From NCBI GenBank assembly GCA_963693365.1, contig CAVNZM010000014.1, positions 248,001-312,000 of the forward strand: a DNA stretch of 64,000 bases, written 5' to 3'. This document shows, in pieces, positions 12,084-23,419 of the stretch (positions are counted from its first letter, which is position 1; each line of letters begins with the position of its first letter). The notes under the pieces were generated by a model. That model searched no databases, was not told the DNA's origin, and saw only the letters and a program-made list of their open reading frames with translations. The translations under genes were made by a program, and so were the position numbers. The stretch comes from Amoebidium appalachense (Eukaryota; Ichthyosporea).

Positions 12084-12373
12084 CTACTTCTTAACCCTAC
12101 TGAACGCCTGTGTGTTGCTGAAATATCTCATAGCATCCTCTCCCTTCTTCTCAGCCGCATTGGGGTTAATAATCTCTAGCCCCTGCACGGGGTGTGAATG
12201 CAATACTTGACGCCGTGCCTGCGCCCGTCTCTCTAATTCTCGTGGATATGCCTGTGGCAAGGCCGCTGACCTCTTTGGCCTTTTGCAGTTCTCTCTGTAG
12301 ACGCTTGCTGATGGTCGTCTTCGTCTTGTCGTCGATCGTGGGCGCACGGATCTGTAGGTGTGTGTGTGTGTGG

Positions 12374-12430
<57 letters not shown>

Positions 12431-12501
12431 TGTGTGTGTGTGTGTACGTATGTGTGTGTGTGGTATACTCGCGAGAGCGAGCGTGCATTCATTTTTGTGT
12501 G

Positions 12502-12558
<57 letters not shown>

Positions 12559-14229
12559 CGGGAGAGGGAGGAAAAAGGGGGCGGCGGCGGCGGGGTGGGT
12601 GGGGGGGGGGGGGGGGGGGGGGAGGGGGGGGGGGGGGGGCAGGATATGTGCATGTGGTGTACAGTGGATGCAGTCGTACGAGCACAGGCATGTGTGCAGG
12701 CAAACATGGGAGGAGAAAACCATCAGTTAGCACCAGAAACATGCACCCAGCATCCCAGGTGCACCCGCCGTCCAACTTCACACAACATAAATGTGTTGGC
12801 ATGCTCACATGTGCAACCATACACACGCCAATGTGTGGCCAGGAGGGGGTGGGGGGAGTGGGGTCGGTGGGTGGGTGGGTGGTGTGGGGGGGGGGGGGGG
12901 GGGGGGAGGGGAGGAGGAGGAGGAGGGGGGGGGGGGGGGGGGATGTGCAATCGAACCATGGATGTAAGATGGTTGAAACACAGCCCACAAGAAGGCACAG
13001 ACCAGATCATTTGCTTTTCCTACGTTGCACCTTTTAGGGAGTTTTAAACCCCCACAACAAAAGCGGGGACCGACAAGGCAAATGGTGGCGTGTGCAGGGG
13101 ACAGGACAAAGACAGGGTCATTGACATGCCTTGGTGGGGGCATGGAGGTGGACTGTGCACGTGCACCTGACTGGCCACGTGCACGGAGACACACGCATGT
13201 GTGCTGTACGTGGGTGTGCCCGTGTTTGTGTGTGTGCATGTTGTGTGCATGTGTGTGCTGATGCGTAAAACTTGTGTGAGTGGGTGCTTGTGTAAGTGTG
13301 CGCGCACGCACGTGCGTGTTTCGTGTGTGTGTGTATGTGTGTGTGCGTGTGTGTGCGTGTGTGTGCGTGCCGGCATAGGCCATGAACAGGTGCATGCATG
13401 TGTGTGCCGGTGTGCGTGAGTCTGTGTGCACGTGCATGTGCAGCCACCCACCCGTCCAGACCCGCCCTTGCCCATCATGCCCGTGTTGTAGCCAATCTTC
13501 GTCTGCAACACATCCTCCTGTATCTCCCCAAACTTCATGCGGTTGGCCTCCCTGTGCAGCTGGCTAGGCCCCCACTTCTCCTTCTGCCTGCGCACTCTCT
13601 TGCCTGCTCTCTTCTTGCGGATGGGGTCGTCTGGTTTGGGAAGCGGCTTGGGCTTTTTGGGGGGGGGTGGTTCCTGCGGGGAAAGGGGATGGGTAGGTGG
13701 GTGGGTGGTGGTGCTGGTGGTGCTGGGAGTGGTAGGAGAGGGGGGGGGGGGGGGGGGTGGAGGAAAGAGAGAGGCAAGGAGCCAAGGTCAAGCGGACTGA
13801 GGTGCTGGAAGGAATGATTGTGGTTGTGCCGATGTGTGCGTGTGGGTGGTGTGGGGTGTACGCGTGTGTCTGTGTCTGGTGTGTGTGCTCGAATGAATGA
13901 GCAGCCATGTGGATATGTTGGGCTCAGTTGGAGACGGATTCGAAGGGGAAGGAAGAGGGGGGGGGGGGGGGGGGGGGGGAGGGGGGGGGGGGGGGGGGCA
14001 CTAGGCAACACATGTATGCAAATTACAGACGTGGGCACAGGGGGCAGTTGAGGGGCAGCGGCGGGGGCGAGCGGAGGGGGGGAGGGGGGAGGCAGGCACA
14101 GACCAAGTGAGGCGTGTGCGAGATTAAAGCACAGGTGTAGGCATAGTCACGAACACGCCTGGCACACTCGTCATGACACAGCACATAAGGAAGGAAGACG
14201 GAAAGCAATTATTGAGCCATTGTGTGTGG

Positions 14230-14266
<37 letters not shown>

Positions 14267-14337
14267 CCTCCCTCCCTCCCTCTCTCTCTCTCTCTCCCCC
14301 TCCCTCCCTCCCTCCCTCCCTCCCTCTCCCTCTCCCT

Positions 14338-14381
<44 letters not shown>

Positions 14382-15094
14382 ATTGTGTATGTGCAGGTGA
14401 TTGTGCGTGTGTGTGTGTGCACGTGCTTGAGTGCATGGCTGTGTGTGTGTATGTGTGTGTGTGTGTGTGTGTCTGTGTCTGTCTGTCTGGCTGTGTGCAT
14501 GTCTGTGTGTGGGTCTCTATGCGTGTGTTTGTGAGTATGTTCAAGTGTATGTATGTGCGTACATGTGTGTGCCCATGCATGCGCGTGTCTGTGTACAAGT
14601 GCATGTGTCCATGTATGCATGCCTGCACCCCCCCACCTGCATCTTATCCAGCTTCTTCTCTATGTCGGCCCTAAACTCCAGCCCCAGTCTTCCGTCGGGT
14701 GCCTCGTGGCAGGCATCGACCCTTGCAGCCAGTGCACACTTTCCAGCTATCAGCCGTGCCGCCTTCTTGCGGTACTCGGGGGGCTGCTTTTGCACCGTCT
14801 CTGCACGTGCACACGTGCCTGTCAGTGCCTGTGCACGTGCACGCAGAGGCGGACGTGGTTGCTTGTGGAGACATGCTTGGCCCCCCCTCCCCCCTCCCCA
14901 CCCCCCCCGCACCCTTCCATCCCCCCAACTGTCTTTCCCATCAACCCGTTCCGCCTAAAACGAAACCCTACTGCCCACAGTCTCCTTGGAACAACCCCGT
15001 AAATATTCCGCCCCGCACTCTCCCCCAAACCCCATCCCACCCCGTCCTCCCCCAGATACAAAACGCTTACCAATAGTGAAAATGGAATTTGAAA

Positions 15095-15160
<66 letters not shown>

Positions 15161-15739
15161 TCAAAGATGGCCACGAGGTAGCGGGGGTGGTTGAAGACAG
15201 AGAAAAAAAAGCATAGACAAGTCACAGGCTGACAGAGAGAGTGTGCCAGGGAACTAGAGGAGCCACGAGGGGTGCGGTGGGGTGGGGTGGGTGGGTGGGT
15301 GTATTTCTTTTGAAGGAGGGGAGGGGGAGGGGGGGGGGGGGGGGGGGGGGAGGGGAGGCGCAGGGTGGGCAGGCCACAGTTCAGCACAAAATAAATACAA
15401 CACGTTTAGAAACATGGTGGATGGAAAGGGGGCAGTGTAGGCCGGAGAGTGCACCAATAGTAGAAAGTCAAGCAAAGAGGGAGAGACAAGGGGTGGAGAG
15501 AGGGGGGTGAGGGGGGGGAGAGGCATGGAAGGGAGGGAGAGAGAGGCCCAGAGGTGCCCGAAGACGCAGGGTGAGCTAGTGGGATGGAGGGTTAGATGAG
15601 GGAAAGAGAGAAAGAGAGAGGGAGAGAAAGGAAGAGAGGGAGTGACAGAGAGAGAGAGAGGGGGGGGGGGGGGGGGGGGGATAGAGCGAGAGGGAGAACG
15701 AAAGAGGGAGGAGAGAGAGGAGAGAGCGAGCCAAGTGTC

Positions 15740-15819
<80 letters not shown>

Positions 15820-16857
15820 ACACACATGCGGCTGCCAGCGCTTGTTCTTGTGCATATGCTTGTGTGTGTGCTGGTGTGCATAGAAGCGTGGTGAAGTTAC
15901 TACGTGTGCGTGTGTGTGTGAGCGCGCACGTGCGTGTGCGTGTGGTGGTGGCGGTGACCAGAGAGGGAAGGTGTGCGTGTATGTATGAAGGGGGGAAGGG
16001 GGGGGGGGGGGGGGGGGGGTGTACCCACCAGAGTAGAATATGAATCCCGTGTGGGGGAGAATAGCGGTGGTGGAGAAGCCAGCAAGGGCCTTCTTCTGGG
16101 CGCCAAGCACCAGCACGTTGCAAGCCGGTATCTTGCACAGGTTAATAAGCCCCCCTGCCGCCCCCATAATCTTTGCCGCCGTGGATGCCCCACACACACA
16201 GGTGAGGTTGGGGGCAATAAACGACATACGACTCTCAACATACTGGAGCACCTTGGTCTTTGCCTCCATCAACTGCGTTGCCATGTCACATGCCTCCATA
16301 ACCCTCTCCAATTCCTCCTCTGATAGCACTGTTCCTTGTGTTGTTGACGCTGTCACCGTTACTACCATCACAGCTGCCGCCGGAAGGATGCTTGCCAAAT
16401 CCAGCTTGGTAACGTCCATGTCATTTCCAATCATGTGCACGGCACGGATGTAGTCGTAGGGTACCGGGACGAGCTGCTCGAGCTCAGGGAACCGTTTAGA
16501 GTATCTGTCGCGCACGAATTTGTGCAGAACGTTAATCTCTCCATCTATGTCCACAGCAAGTGCGTTGGACTTGACTATCAGTTTGTATTCTGGGTCCTCC
16601 TCTACCGGGCCATACAGGGTGCCCCTCTGCGAGCCCATGTGCTCGTCTATCCCCTTTAGTGTCTCTGTGAGTTCGCTGCTATGCAATAACTTGGCCACCT
16701 GTCGTGCACTGTCACCCATGGCCCCCGCCTCATCCAAATCCATAAGTCCATCCTCGAGGGAAAACTCCCCTCCCTCCTGCTCCTCTCCCTCATTCTCCCC
16801 CACCTCTTCATCATCTAGGTCGTCTAGATCTGCTAGAAGCTCGTCGGCTAGCGACAT
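12084..16857 (-). CDS. PRPF31: U4/U6 snRNP protein PRPF31 (Prp31), four coding exons, one frameshift
   Basis: Exons on the minus strand are 16857-16029, 14800-14637, 13673-13452 and 12351-12084, all GT-AG with matching phases. The protein starts [17 protein letters not shown] and carries the Nop domain ([54 protein letters not shown]). The C-terminal tri-snRNP region follows ([54 protein letters not shown]). It binds 15.5K/U4 snRNA and stabilises the U4/U6.U5 tri-snRNP in the nucleus. In the last exon, CCCC at plus-strand 12189-12192 is one base too long: dropping one C joins TASSIAFTP to VQGLEI and gives 493 residues, close to the ~499 usual. This is either an assembly error or an inactivating change; the intact remainder favours the former. 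Confidence 0.93.
12357..12640. repeat. (TG)n and poly-G tracts in PRPF31 intron 3
   Basis: TG tracts at 12359-12450 and 12508-12556, then G runs at 12601-12639. In the sense (minus) strand these are CA and C tracts, ending a few bases before the exon-4 acceptor. Confidence 0.95.
14232..14372. repeat. (CT)n/(CCCT)n tract in PRPF31 intron 2
   Basis: Alternating CT and CCCT blocks, reading AG/AGGG in the sense strand of the gene. Confidence 0.9.
15099..15158. repeat. Poly-C (30) plus poly-A (29) in PRPF31 intron 1
   Basis: A homopolymer pair like those at 11913, 18598 and 47011, where a poly-C run passes directly into poly-A. Confidence 0.95.
15738..15818. repeat. (TG)n in PRPF31 intron 1
   Basis: About 40 TG units, one interruption; (CA)n in the sense strand. 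A G run at 15661-15680 lies nearby. Confidence 0.95.
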
Positions 16858-17239
16858 GGTGACTTTGTAGGCCTAACGCCCTATGAACTAGGCTAGCTAA
16901 GGTGTACTTGGGAAAGGAACGAAACTTTTACTTCCGAATTAACAAGTCTGAGTAGCCGAGCGAGAGACACCCGCCGAGGTTTTACCAACAAAAAACGAAT
17001 TCCCCCTAATTTACAGAATTGCGCTACCTTAAATTTTGTGAAAATACAACTCATGAAACTCTTGGACAATAAGAAGGCATTGTGTGTTAAATCCGGTCGC
17101 TTTTTGAAAAAGTCATTGGTACCCCCTAGCAAACTATTACGTAACCTCTCCTGCCCTGGCGCGGGTACACACGTGAGTCAAAAGGGAAAGCGTGAGGGGA
17201 GAGGGTCAATGTTCTGACACCGGGGGGTAGGGAGGGAGG
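16858..17239. promoter_or_regulatory. Divergent promoter region between PRPF31 and DPH4
   Basis: 382 bases separate the two start codons, which point away from each other. The segment lacks the simple repeats that fill neighbouring introns and is comparatively AT-rich, as expected for a shared regulatory region. No core promoter motif stands out. Confidence 0.55.
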
Positions 17240-19748
17240 ATGGATCATTATGCGGTGTTGGGCGTCGCAGTAGGCGCAGACGCAGAAACAATAAAGAGGG
17301 CGTACCAGAGGCTGGCTTTGCAGGTGTGTGCGTGTGTCCGTGTGAGTGCTTGTGCGCGCGTGTGCCCTGTGTTGCTGTACATGTGTGTTTGGACATTCGT
17401 GCCTGTGTGCTTGTGCTTGTGAGTGTGTGCATGTGCACATGCGGGCGTGTATGTCTGACTGTGCGATTTTGCTAGTGTGCGTGTGCCCCGGTGTGCGCGT
17501 GTATGTGTGTGTGTGTGGGTGGGTGGGTGTGTGGGTGAGAATATTTGTAGTGGTGGTGACGGTAACTTGGTTGCGGCAGTCAGGGTAGGAGAAGGGGGGA
17601 GGGGGGAGGAGGTGGGATTCTTAGGCAGGGCTATCGTAATTTTTCCTAATGTTTTGCGGGTGTTCTGGGGTTGTTTCAGCATTCCAACCAGTTTCAGATC
17701 TTTACGTGAACATGTCCCAAGTCGTCTCTGCAGAGATGTAGAGCACTGTTGCAGGGTGAAGGGAAACGGATGATTGTGTAAGCAGGAAAGAAAGAGAGAG
17801 AGAAAGATTAGAGGATTCTTAGGGCCTGCCAGACGGCACTTACTACAGATAGATCTTTCAGGCCGGCAGCCTAGGGCTCCTTCGTAATGGTCACTCGCTA
17901 CCCTTCCCTCCTTCACCTTCCCCGTCTCTGTAACACACACGCCTAAAGAGGCCCGCGTGCCTCACGTGCACACGCGTGCACACACTCATACACAAACATT
18001 TACACACGCAAACACACGCATGTACACACACCACACCTCCTGCGAATTGCAGACTGCTGATGACAATATGCACCGATGTACACTCTGTGAATGATCTTTT
18101 ATTCTGCATAAGCAGTCGGACTAGAAATGGATAATCACACACAAAGGCTCACCCAGAGATTCATGCAGCACCACCCAGACAAAATCGTGCATGGCCAAGG
18201 GGATGTCGAGGTGTTTCAGCGCATACAGGTAGGATGGAGTCGGGGGGGGGGGGGGGGAAGGGGGGGAGGAGGGGAGAGGGAGAAGGGAGTTGGAATACCG
18301 GAGGTTGGGGTGGTGGGATGGGGCAGTTATAGAATCTACACAAATAGGTGAAGGGGGGGGGGGGGGGGGGAGGGTGTTGTTGGGGAGGGAGGGGGAGAGG
18401 TACAAAGGCCAGTTAAGCACGGTTGTTCATGGCTCCCTGGTTTTTTCTGAACCCTTTACATGGTTGACCTGACCACATTCCTTAATCACACACATCTGTG
18501 CATTCTCTCCCCCACAGGCTGCCTATGACGTGTTGAAGGATCCCCACACCCGTACCATCTATGACAACACCCTAAAGAGTATGCAAGGATCCTCCCCCCC
18601 CCCCCCCCCAAAAAAAAAAAAGAAAAATGCGACAGGCCATCGTGATACTACTCTAGGTTTGAGGATGGGCTCTGACGTGCTACAAATGTTCCCTATGACG
18701 CGGCAGACCCTATATTATATTTCTCATAATGGTTTTCCCGTGTGTCTGACTGAAAGTAGAGGCAGTATGGGGGAGGAAGGGTTGTGCCTTGGTGGGTGGC
18801 TGGTGTGGTGTAGGGCGTGACAGAGAAGGGATAGAGCACCATTGCAACATACAGTTCTGGTTTACATGGGTGGGAATGGGAAAGGCCGGGGTGGGCTGTG
18901 TGTGCGTATGTGTGTGTGCGGGCGGGCGGGCAAGCAGGCGGGCGGGGCGGGTGGGCGGGCGGGCGGGCGGGCAGGCGGGCGCGTGTGTGTGGTGTGCGGG
19001 GGAGGGGAGCTGTTTTTTTTTTCTTTTTTCTTTTTCTCTTTTTTTGTGGTGGTGAGGGGGGGAGGGGGGGGGGAGGGGGCAAGGGAAAGATAGTGAGAGA
19101 GGGTCGGAGAGCTGGCACATTGGGGTTTCAAGAGAAGAGGGGAAAGGACAAAAACTAGCATGTTGATATTTGGCGATATCTGACTTGTGTTGGCGCAGAT
19201 GGGCTGATGAGGGTGGAGCATCCACAGAACGGAGATGTGGACTTGGACGATATGGAGTATAGCGAAGGTGGGTGCCTTGTGCACGTGCACATGTTGCATT
19301 ATAGGTGAATGGATGCACACACACCGGGCGCACACCCCACATACACTCCCCTCTCACACATCGTGATCCCCCCCCTCCCCCTCCCACCCTTGCCCCGCTT
19401 CCTTGTCGTCTACAGTGCTTGCACCGTCTTTCTGCACCAATCGGTGCAAGGCAGGTCTATGGGTTGCGATTGGCTGGCGGTTTGACTCTAACAGTCAATT
19501 TCTGAGCGGAGCAAACGATTCCTGTATAGATTTTCCATTACCGGCCAATAATATGACTGCAAAAAGCTGATTGGTGTAGAAAGGGGGTGCAAGCACTGTA
19601 ATTTGCACTCTTTCCCGTGTCCCCAGCTGTGGATGATTTTGGCCCTCTCGAGGATGAACTTTGCTTCTTGTGCATGCTCGTTACGTGTGGTTTGCAATAT
19701 GCATTGTGTTGTCGGTCGTGAATGTGTACTAAGTACTGTTACACCTAA

Positions 19749-19787
<39 letters not shown>

Positions 19788-20300
19788 TTCCCCTCACTAT
19801 CCTTTCACCTGCCTATTACCAACCCACACGTGCACACAATCTCCCCCCATATCATCCCATTTATTCAAAACATCTACACGAGAAACATACCCCCCCCCCC
19901 CCCTTCACCCCATGTACCCACACCTGTTAACACGCTGCCTGCAGACCAGCAGGCCTACACGTACCCGTGCCGCTGTGGGGGGGTGTATGTGGTGACGGAG
20001 CAGCAGCTGGAGTCGGGCTGTGACGTGGCACCGTGCAGCATGTGCTCTCTGGCCGTCAGGGTGCTCTATGGCGTGGTGGGTGCTGCAGGCTGCCTGTGCA
20101 CATGTGATATGCACGTGTGCACACACACATACGAACACAGATTATTTGGCCACCCACATACACACTCACTTGAAAACACGGTTCATACATTTCGGAAAAC
20201 AAAGAGTGCACATGCCGGAGGGCGCATGCATGCATCCACGACATAGGCACATGAATAAACTGTATGCACACAAACACGTGTGCGCGCTCGCGCGTGCGCG

Positions 20301-20331
<31 letters not shown>

Positions 20332-20713
20332 ATTACATGGACACACACACACATTACATGGACACACACACACATTACACGGACACAGAATGCAAGGGGC
20401 TGAAACAGATCCAGCGTGCAATAGAAGGATTCATAGGAAGACACCGATGCGTGGAGGGAGCAGGCATACTGCACGCCCCGGGGGGGGGGGGGGGGGGGGG
20501 GTGGGGGGGGGGGGCGAGGAGGGGGGGCTCTTGCAACCACAAACGATGCAGTATTTCCACATGTGTTGGTGTTGTACCTGTTCATCATCCCCCCCCCCCC
20601 CCCCCCCCCTCCCCCCATCTACACACAGACCCCCCCCCCCCCCCCCCCCTCCCCCGACACACAGACACACACGCACGCACGCACGCACACACGCGCACAC
20701 ACACACACGCACG

Positions 20714-20747
<34 letters not shown>

Positions 20748-20836
20748 AAACAGAAAACAAACAGGAAAAAAAGCACACAGCAACCTGAGTTCAATGGCAC
20801 TGGTTCTGACTCTGTGCCTTGCAGGATGACAGCTGA
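17240..20836 (+). CDS. DPH4: DPH4/DNAJC24-like J-domain protein of diphthamide synthesis
   Basis: Exons: 17240-17323, 18169-18228, 18518-18578, 19199-19267, 19945-20075 and probably a terminal 20825-20836. Phases match throughout. Exons 1-3 encode a J domain: DHYAVLGV, AYQRLALQ joined to HHPDK (the HPD motif falls just after the intron), then AAYDVLKDPHTRTIYD. Exon 5 encodes the CSL/DPH-type zinc finger: YTYPCRCGGVYVVTEQQLE and CSMCSLAVRVLYG, with four cysteines as two CxC/CxxC pairs. Such proteins bind iron or zinc and support DPH1/DPH2 in the first step of diphthamide synthesis on EF-2 in the cytosol. The 3' end is the least certain point: without the last intron the frame runs to 20246 through repeat sequence. 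The strong acceptor TGTGCCTTGCAG before GATGACAGCTGA gives a short ending like the human protein. Confidence 0.87.
18919..18982. repeat. (GGGC)n-like repeat in DPH4 intron 3
   Basis: Irregular GGGCGGGC/AGGCGGGC tetramers, with a T-rich stretch right after at 19013-19044. Confidence 0.85.
19413..19598. mobile_element. 186-bp MITE with 31-bp inverted repeats and TA duplication
   Basis: The ends read CAGTGCTTGCACC inward from both sides. About 28 of 31 terminal bases match (left CTTTCTGCACCAATC, right CTTTCTACACCAATC). TA flanks both ends (19411-19412, 19599-19600). TA target duplication and CAGTG ends point to a Tc1/mariner-type transposase acting in trans. No coding capacity. It lies in DPH4 intron 4. 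Confidence 0.85.
19660..19784 (+). repeat. Poly-C-tailed dispersed repeat, copy in DPH4 intron 4
   Basis: The segment with TGTGGTTTGCAATATGCATT and GTGTACTAAGTACTGTTACA, followed by about 35 C, aligns with copies on the sense strand of PWP2 introns (for example the minus strand of 39019-39112). It is in the sense orientation of DPH4. Confidence 0.65.
20282..20392. repeat. CG/CA-alternating repeat with three ACACATTACATGG units
   Basis: GCGCGC then (CA)n, followed by three near-identical 20-bp units at 20323-20385. Lies in the last DPH4 intron. Confidence 0.85.
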
Positions 20837-20960
20837 CGTCATCAATGGTGGGGAGAGACGCTGCCTGACTCTCGGTTTGTTTGGAGAGTGATGTGTTGGG
20901 TCGTATCGTGGTGTGGGCGGTGATGGGGGCTGGTATTGTGTGGTATGCATGTGTGCAGGT
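20395..20960. repeat. Segmental duplication, unit 1 (contains the DPH4 terminal exon)
   Basis: Shares ordered blocks with 21577-22290: CAGATCCAGCGTGCAATAGA, a GATGCAGTA..TTGGTGTTGT block, poly-C plus CA tracts, a TGTGCC(T/C)TGCAG acceptor followed by TGACAGCTGA, and GTGTGGGC(G/T)GTGATGG. Confidence 0.8.
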
Positions 20961-21403
20961 GTGTGCGTGTGCATTGTGTTCGTGTATGTGCGTGTGTGTG
21001 CGCGCACGTGTGTTCTGGTGTGCTTGTTTTGATACGGGCCAAAGGGGAGGGGGATGGGAGGGAGGTGGGGGGGATACTAGATGTCAGGAATGAATGGATA
21101 GCCCATTAATTTGCAATATAGTACGTGTCATTTGAATTGTAAACGAATGGATAACATCATCTGCTCAAAGTTAAGCTAGGTTTAAATGTACGCGTATCCC
21201 GGCATGAACAGGGATATTATTCTAGAGTGGTAGCCTTTAATAACCTGTAAGTGCCTTTTGGGAAGGAGTTGCTAGTTACTATAATGATTGTTATGTGTAT
21301 CTCGAAATGAATATCCAAGAATATTATTTAGCATGCACCCTCCTTGCAGCCATTAATGGCTGGCCAAGAATGTGTCTGGCCAGCTGCTCAACTACCCTCA
21401 TAT

Positions 21404-21409
21404 AATAAA
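21404..21409 (+). terminator. Candidate poly(A) signal of DPH4
   Basis: AATAAA about 570 bases beyond the proposed stop. It lies between the two units of the duplication. Confidence 0.3.
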
Positions 21410-21576
21410 TGCTGGTCGGCCTCTAACTTGCTGGCCGCGTGATGTTTCCAAATAATCTGTTTTGTCGGCGTCACAGATGCGCTCCCTCGAGGACGTAAGG
21501 GCATGCACCATGGATCGACGCGCACACCACACAAACACGACACACGTGCACAAGCACAAACAGGTGCAGTAGTTGC

Positions 21577-21652
21577 TCGCAGATCCAGCGTGCAATAGAA
21601 CCAATCATAGACACCCTGATACGTACGTAAAGGGAACAGGCACAAGGTGTGT

Positions 21653-21694
<42 letters not shown>

Positions 21695-21985
21695 AACCGT
21701 GAAGAAACTAGCGAATACTAAATGAATATAGGACGGGGTGGAAGCTGATTCAGATGGCCAGAGAAACGAGCGGAATGGTGTTCGAGGTGGTGGGGGGAGG
21801 GGGGAGGGGGCCCGGGGGAGGGGGCGCCTGCAACATTAGCCACGGCACAAATGATGCAGTAGGTCCGCATGTATTGGTGTTGTGTCTGTTCCATCGTCCC
21901 TCCCCCCCCCCCCCCCCCCCCCCCCTCCCCCCCCCCTCACCTAGACGTGCACACAATTGCAAGCATACACGTGCGTGCGTGCGTG

Positions 21986-22025
<40 letters not shown>

Positions 22026-22290
22026 CACACACATACACACGCACGTACGCACGCACACCCACACCCACACCCACACCCACACACACACACAAACAGACAC
22101 ATGGCTCTGACGCTGTGCCCTGCAGGTTGACAGCTGAAGCTGACATAAACGCTGTGAAGACATGATTCTTAGTTGTGAAGAGATGATTCCAAGTTTGTTC
22201 GTAGAGGGGTGTGGGGGGATGCTCTAGTGGCGTTGAATGTTGTCGTAGTGTGGGCTGTGATGGAGGTTGGGGTGTACGTGTGTGTGGTGG
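21577..22290. repeat. Segmental duplication, unit 2
   Basis: Second copy of the 20395-20960 block, in the same orientation and with longer simple-repeat spacers. It retains a splice-acceptor-like TGTGCCCTGCAG followed by GTTGACAGCTGA, so it could be a spare terminal exon for DPH4. Confidence 0.8.
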
Positions 22291-22299
22291 TGGTGGTGG

Positions 22300-22362
22300 T
22301 GGTGGTGGGGGGGGGAGGGAGACGGGGGGGAGGGGGGGGGGGGGGGACGGGAGGGCCGTGCA

Positions 22363-22425
<63 letters not shown>

Positions 22426-22690
22426 GCGTGTGCGTGTGTGTGTGCGCGCGCGCGCGCGCGCGCGTGTGTGTGTATGTGTGTGTGTGCGCGCGCGTGTGTG
22501 TGTACTACTACTAGGCGTGTGTGCGTGTCACTGTGTGTGCGTGTGTGCATATGAAAGGCCGTGTGGGGGGGGAGAATTGGAGAGAACGGAATGAGGGTGA
22601 TTGGGAAAATGCGGCGCCGTAGTGCCATAAGCGCGTACTTGCCCATGAATGTCTGTCTGCATTAGTAGTAAGGGCTAGGAGACCATGTTT
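22300..22690. repeat. G-rich and (TG)n/(CG)n tracts
   Basis: Poly-G at 22310-22345, (TG)n at 22370-22440, and alternating GC/GT at 22440-22500. No gene. Confidence 0.85.
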
Positions 22691-22708
22691 CGGCCCAAGC
22701 TTGGGCCG
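22691..22708. promoter_or_regulatory. Perfect 18-bp palindrome upstream of the KCTD-like gene
   Basis: CGGCCCAAGCTTGGGCCG is its own reverse complement. It lies ~370 bases before the start codon in a repeat-free stretch (22691-23074) that probably holds the promoter. A regulatory role is inferred from position only. Confidence 0.35.
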
Positions 22709-23074
22709 GGGGTAACGTTAGTCCTCGGGCGTAAAAAGGCGCAGCTGCGACCAAGGCCTTGTTCACCCGGCAAAGCTCAAGTCACTGTAGGTTTAGTCAA
22801 GTTATTTACCGTCACGATTTCATCGATTGTTTCGATTCGATAAAGTTTGCATCATCAGCTTCTTCTATGTCGGGAAAACCTACACGAGAAACGCTCGTGC
22901 GCAGCCGACAACAAAAAGTAAAAAGCAAAAAACTGTTCACCGTTTCTACACTGTCCTGTTTGGAACCATCAGCCCCTCTCCATAACTAGCCTTTGGGGCC
23001 ATATCCCTTCTTCTATTCCATTTTTTTCCCCCTCAAGACCAACACACCCACTTTATGGAGTGTCTCCATCTTCC

Positions 23075-23225
23075 ATGATGGCCAACAGCACTACCGAACC
23101 GAGTGCAGGTAAGGTGGTGAATGCAAACACCGGGCTGAACAGGTGTGTCTGCACTCCATCCTCAGCAAGCTCCTGTTGCTTTCTCTTCATGCTTTTCTTT
23201 TTTCAAGTTATCATGGAGGAGGGAT

Positions 23226-23295
<70 letters not shown>

Positions 23296-23388
23296 CATGG
23301 GCAAGTGTGTGGTGGTAGTGGTGGTGACGGTGGTGGTTGTGTGTCTTGTGTATGTTGGGGTAGGGAGTGGGGGGGGGGGGGGGGTGGT

Positions 23389-23419
<31 letters not shown>

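Noticed and set aside
19627-19700. A possible extra DPH4 exon after CCCCAG at 19626 (VDDFGPLEDELCF)
   Set aside because: Exon 4 joins exon 5 at 19945 in phase without it, the frame then hits a stop, and the segment matches the poly-C-tailed repeat.
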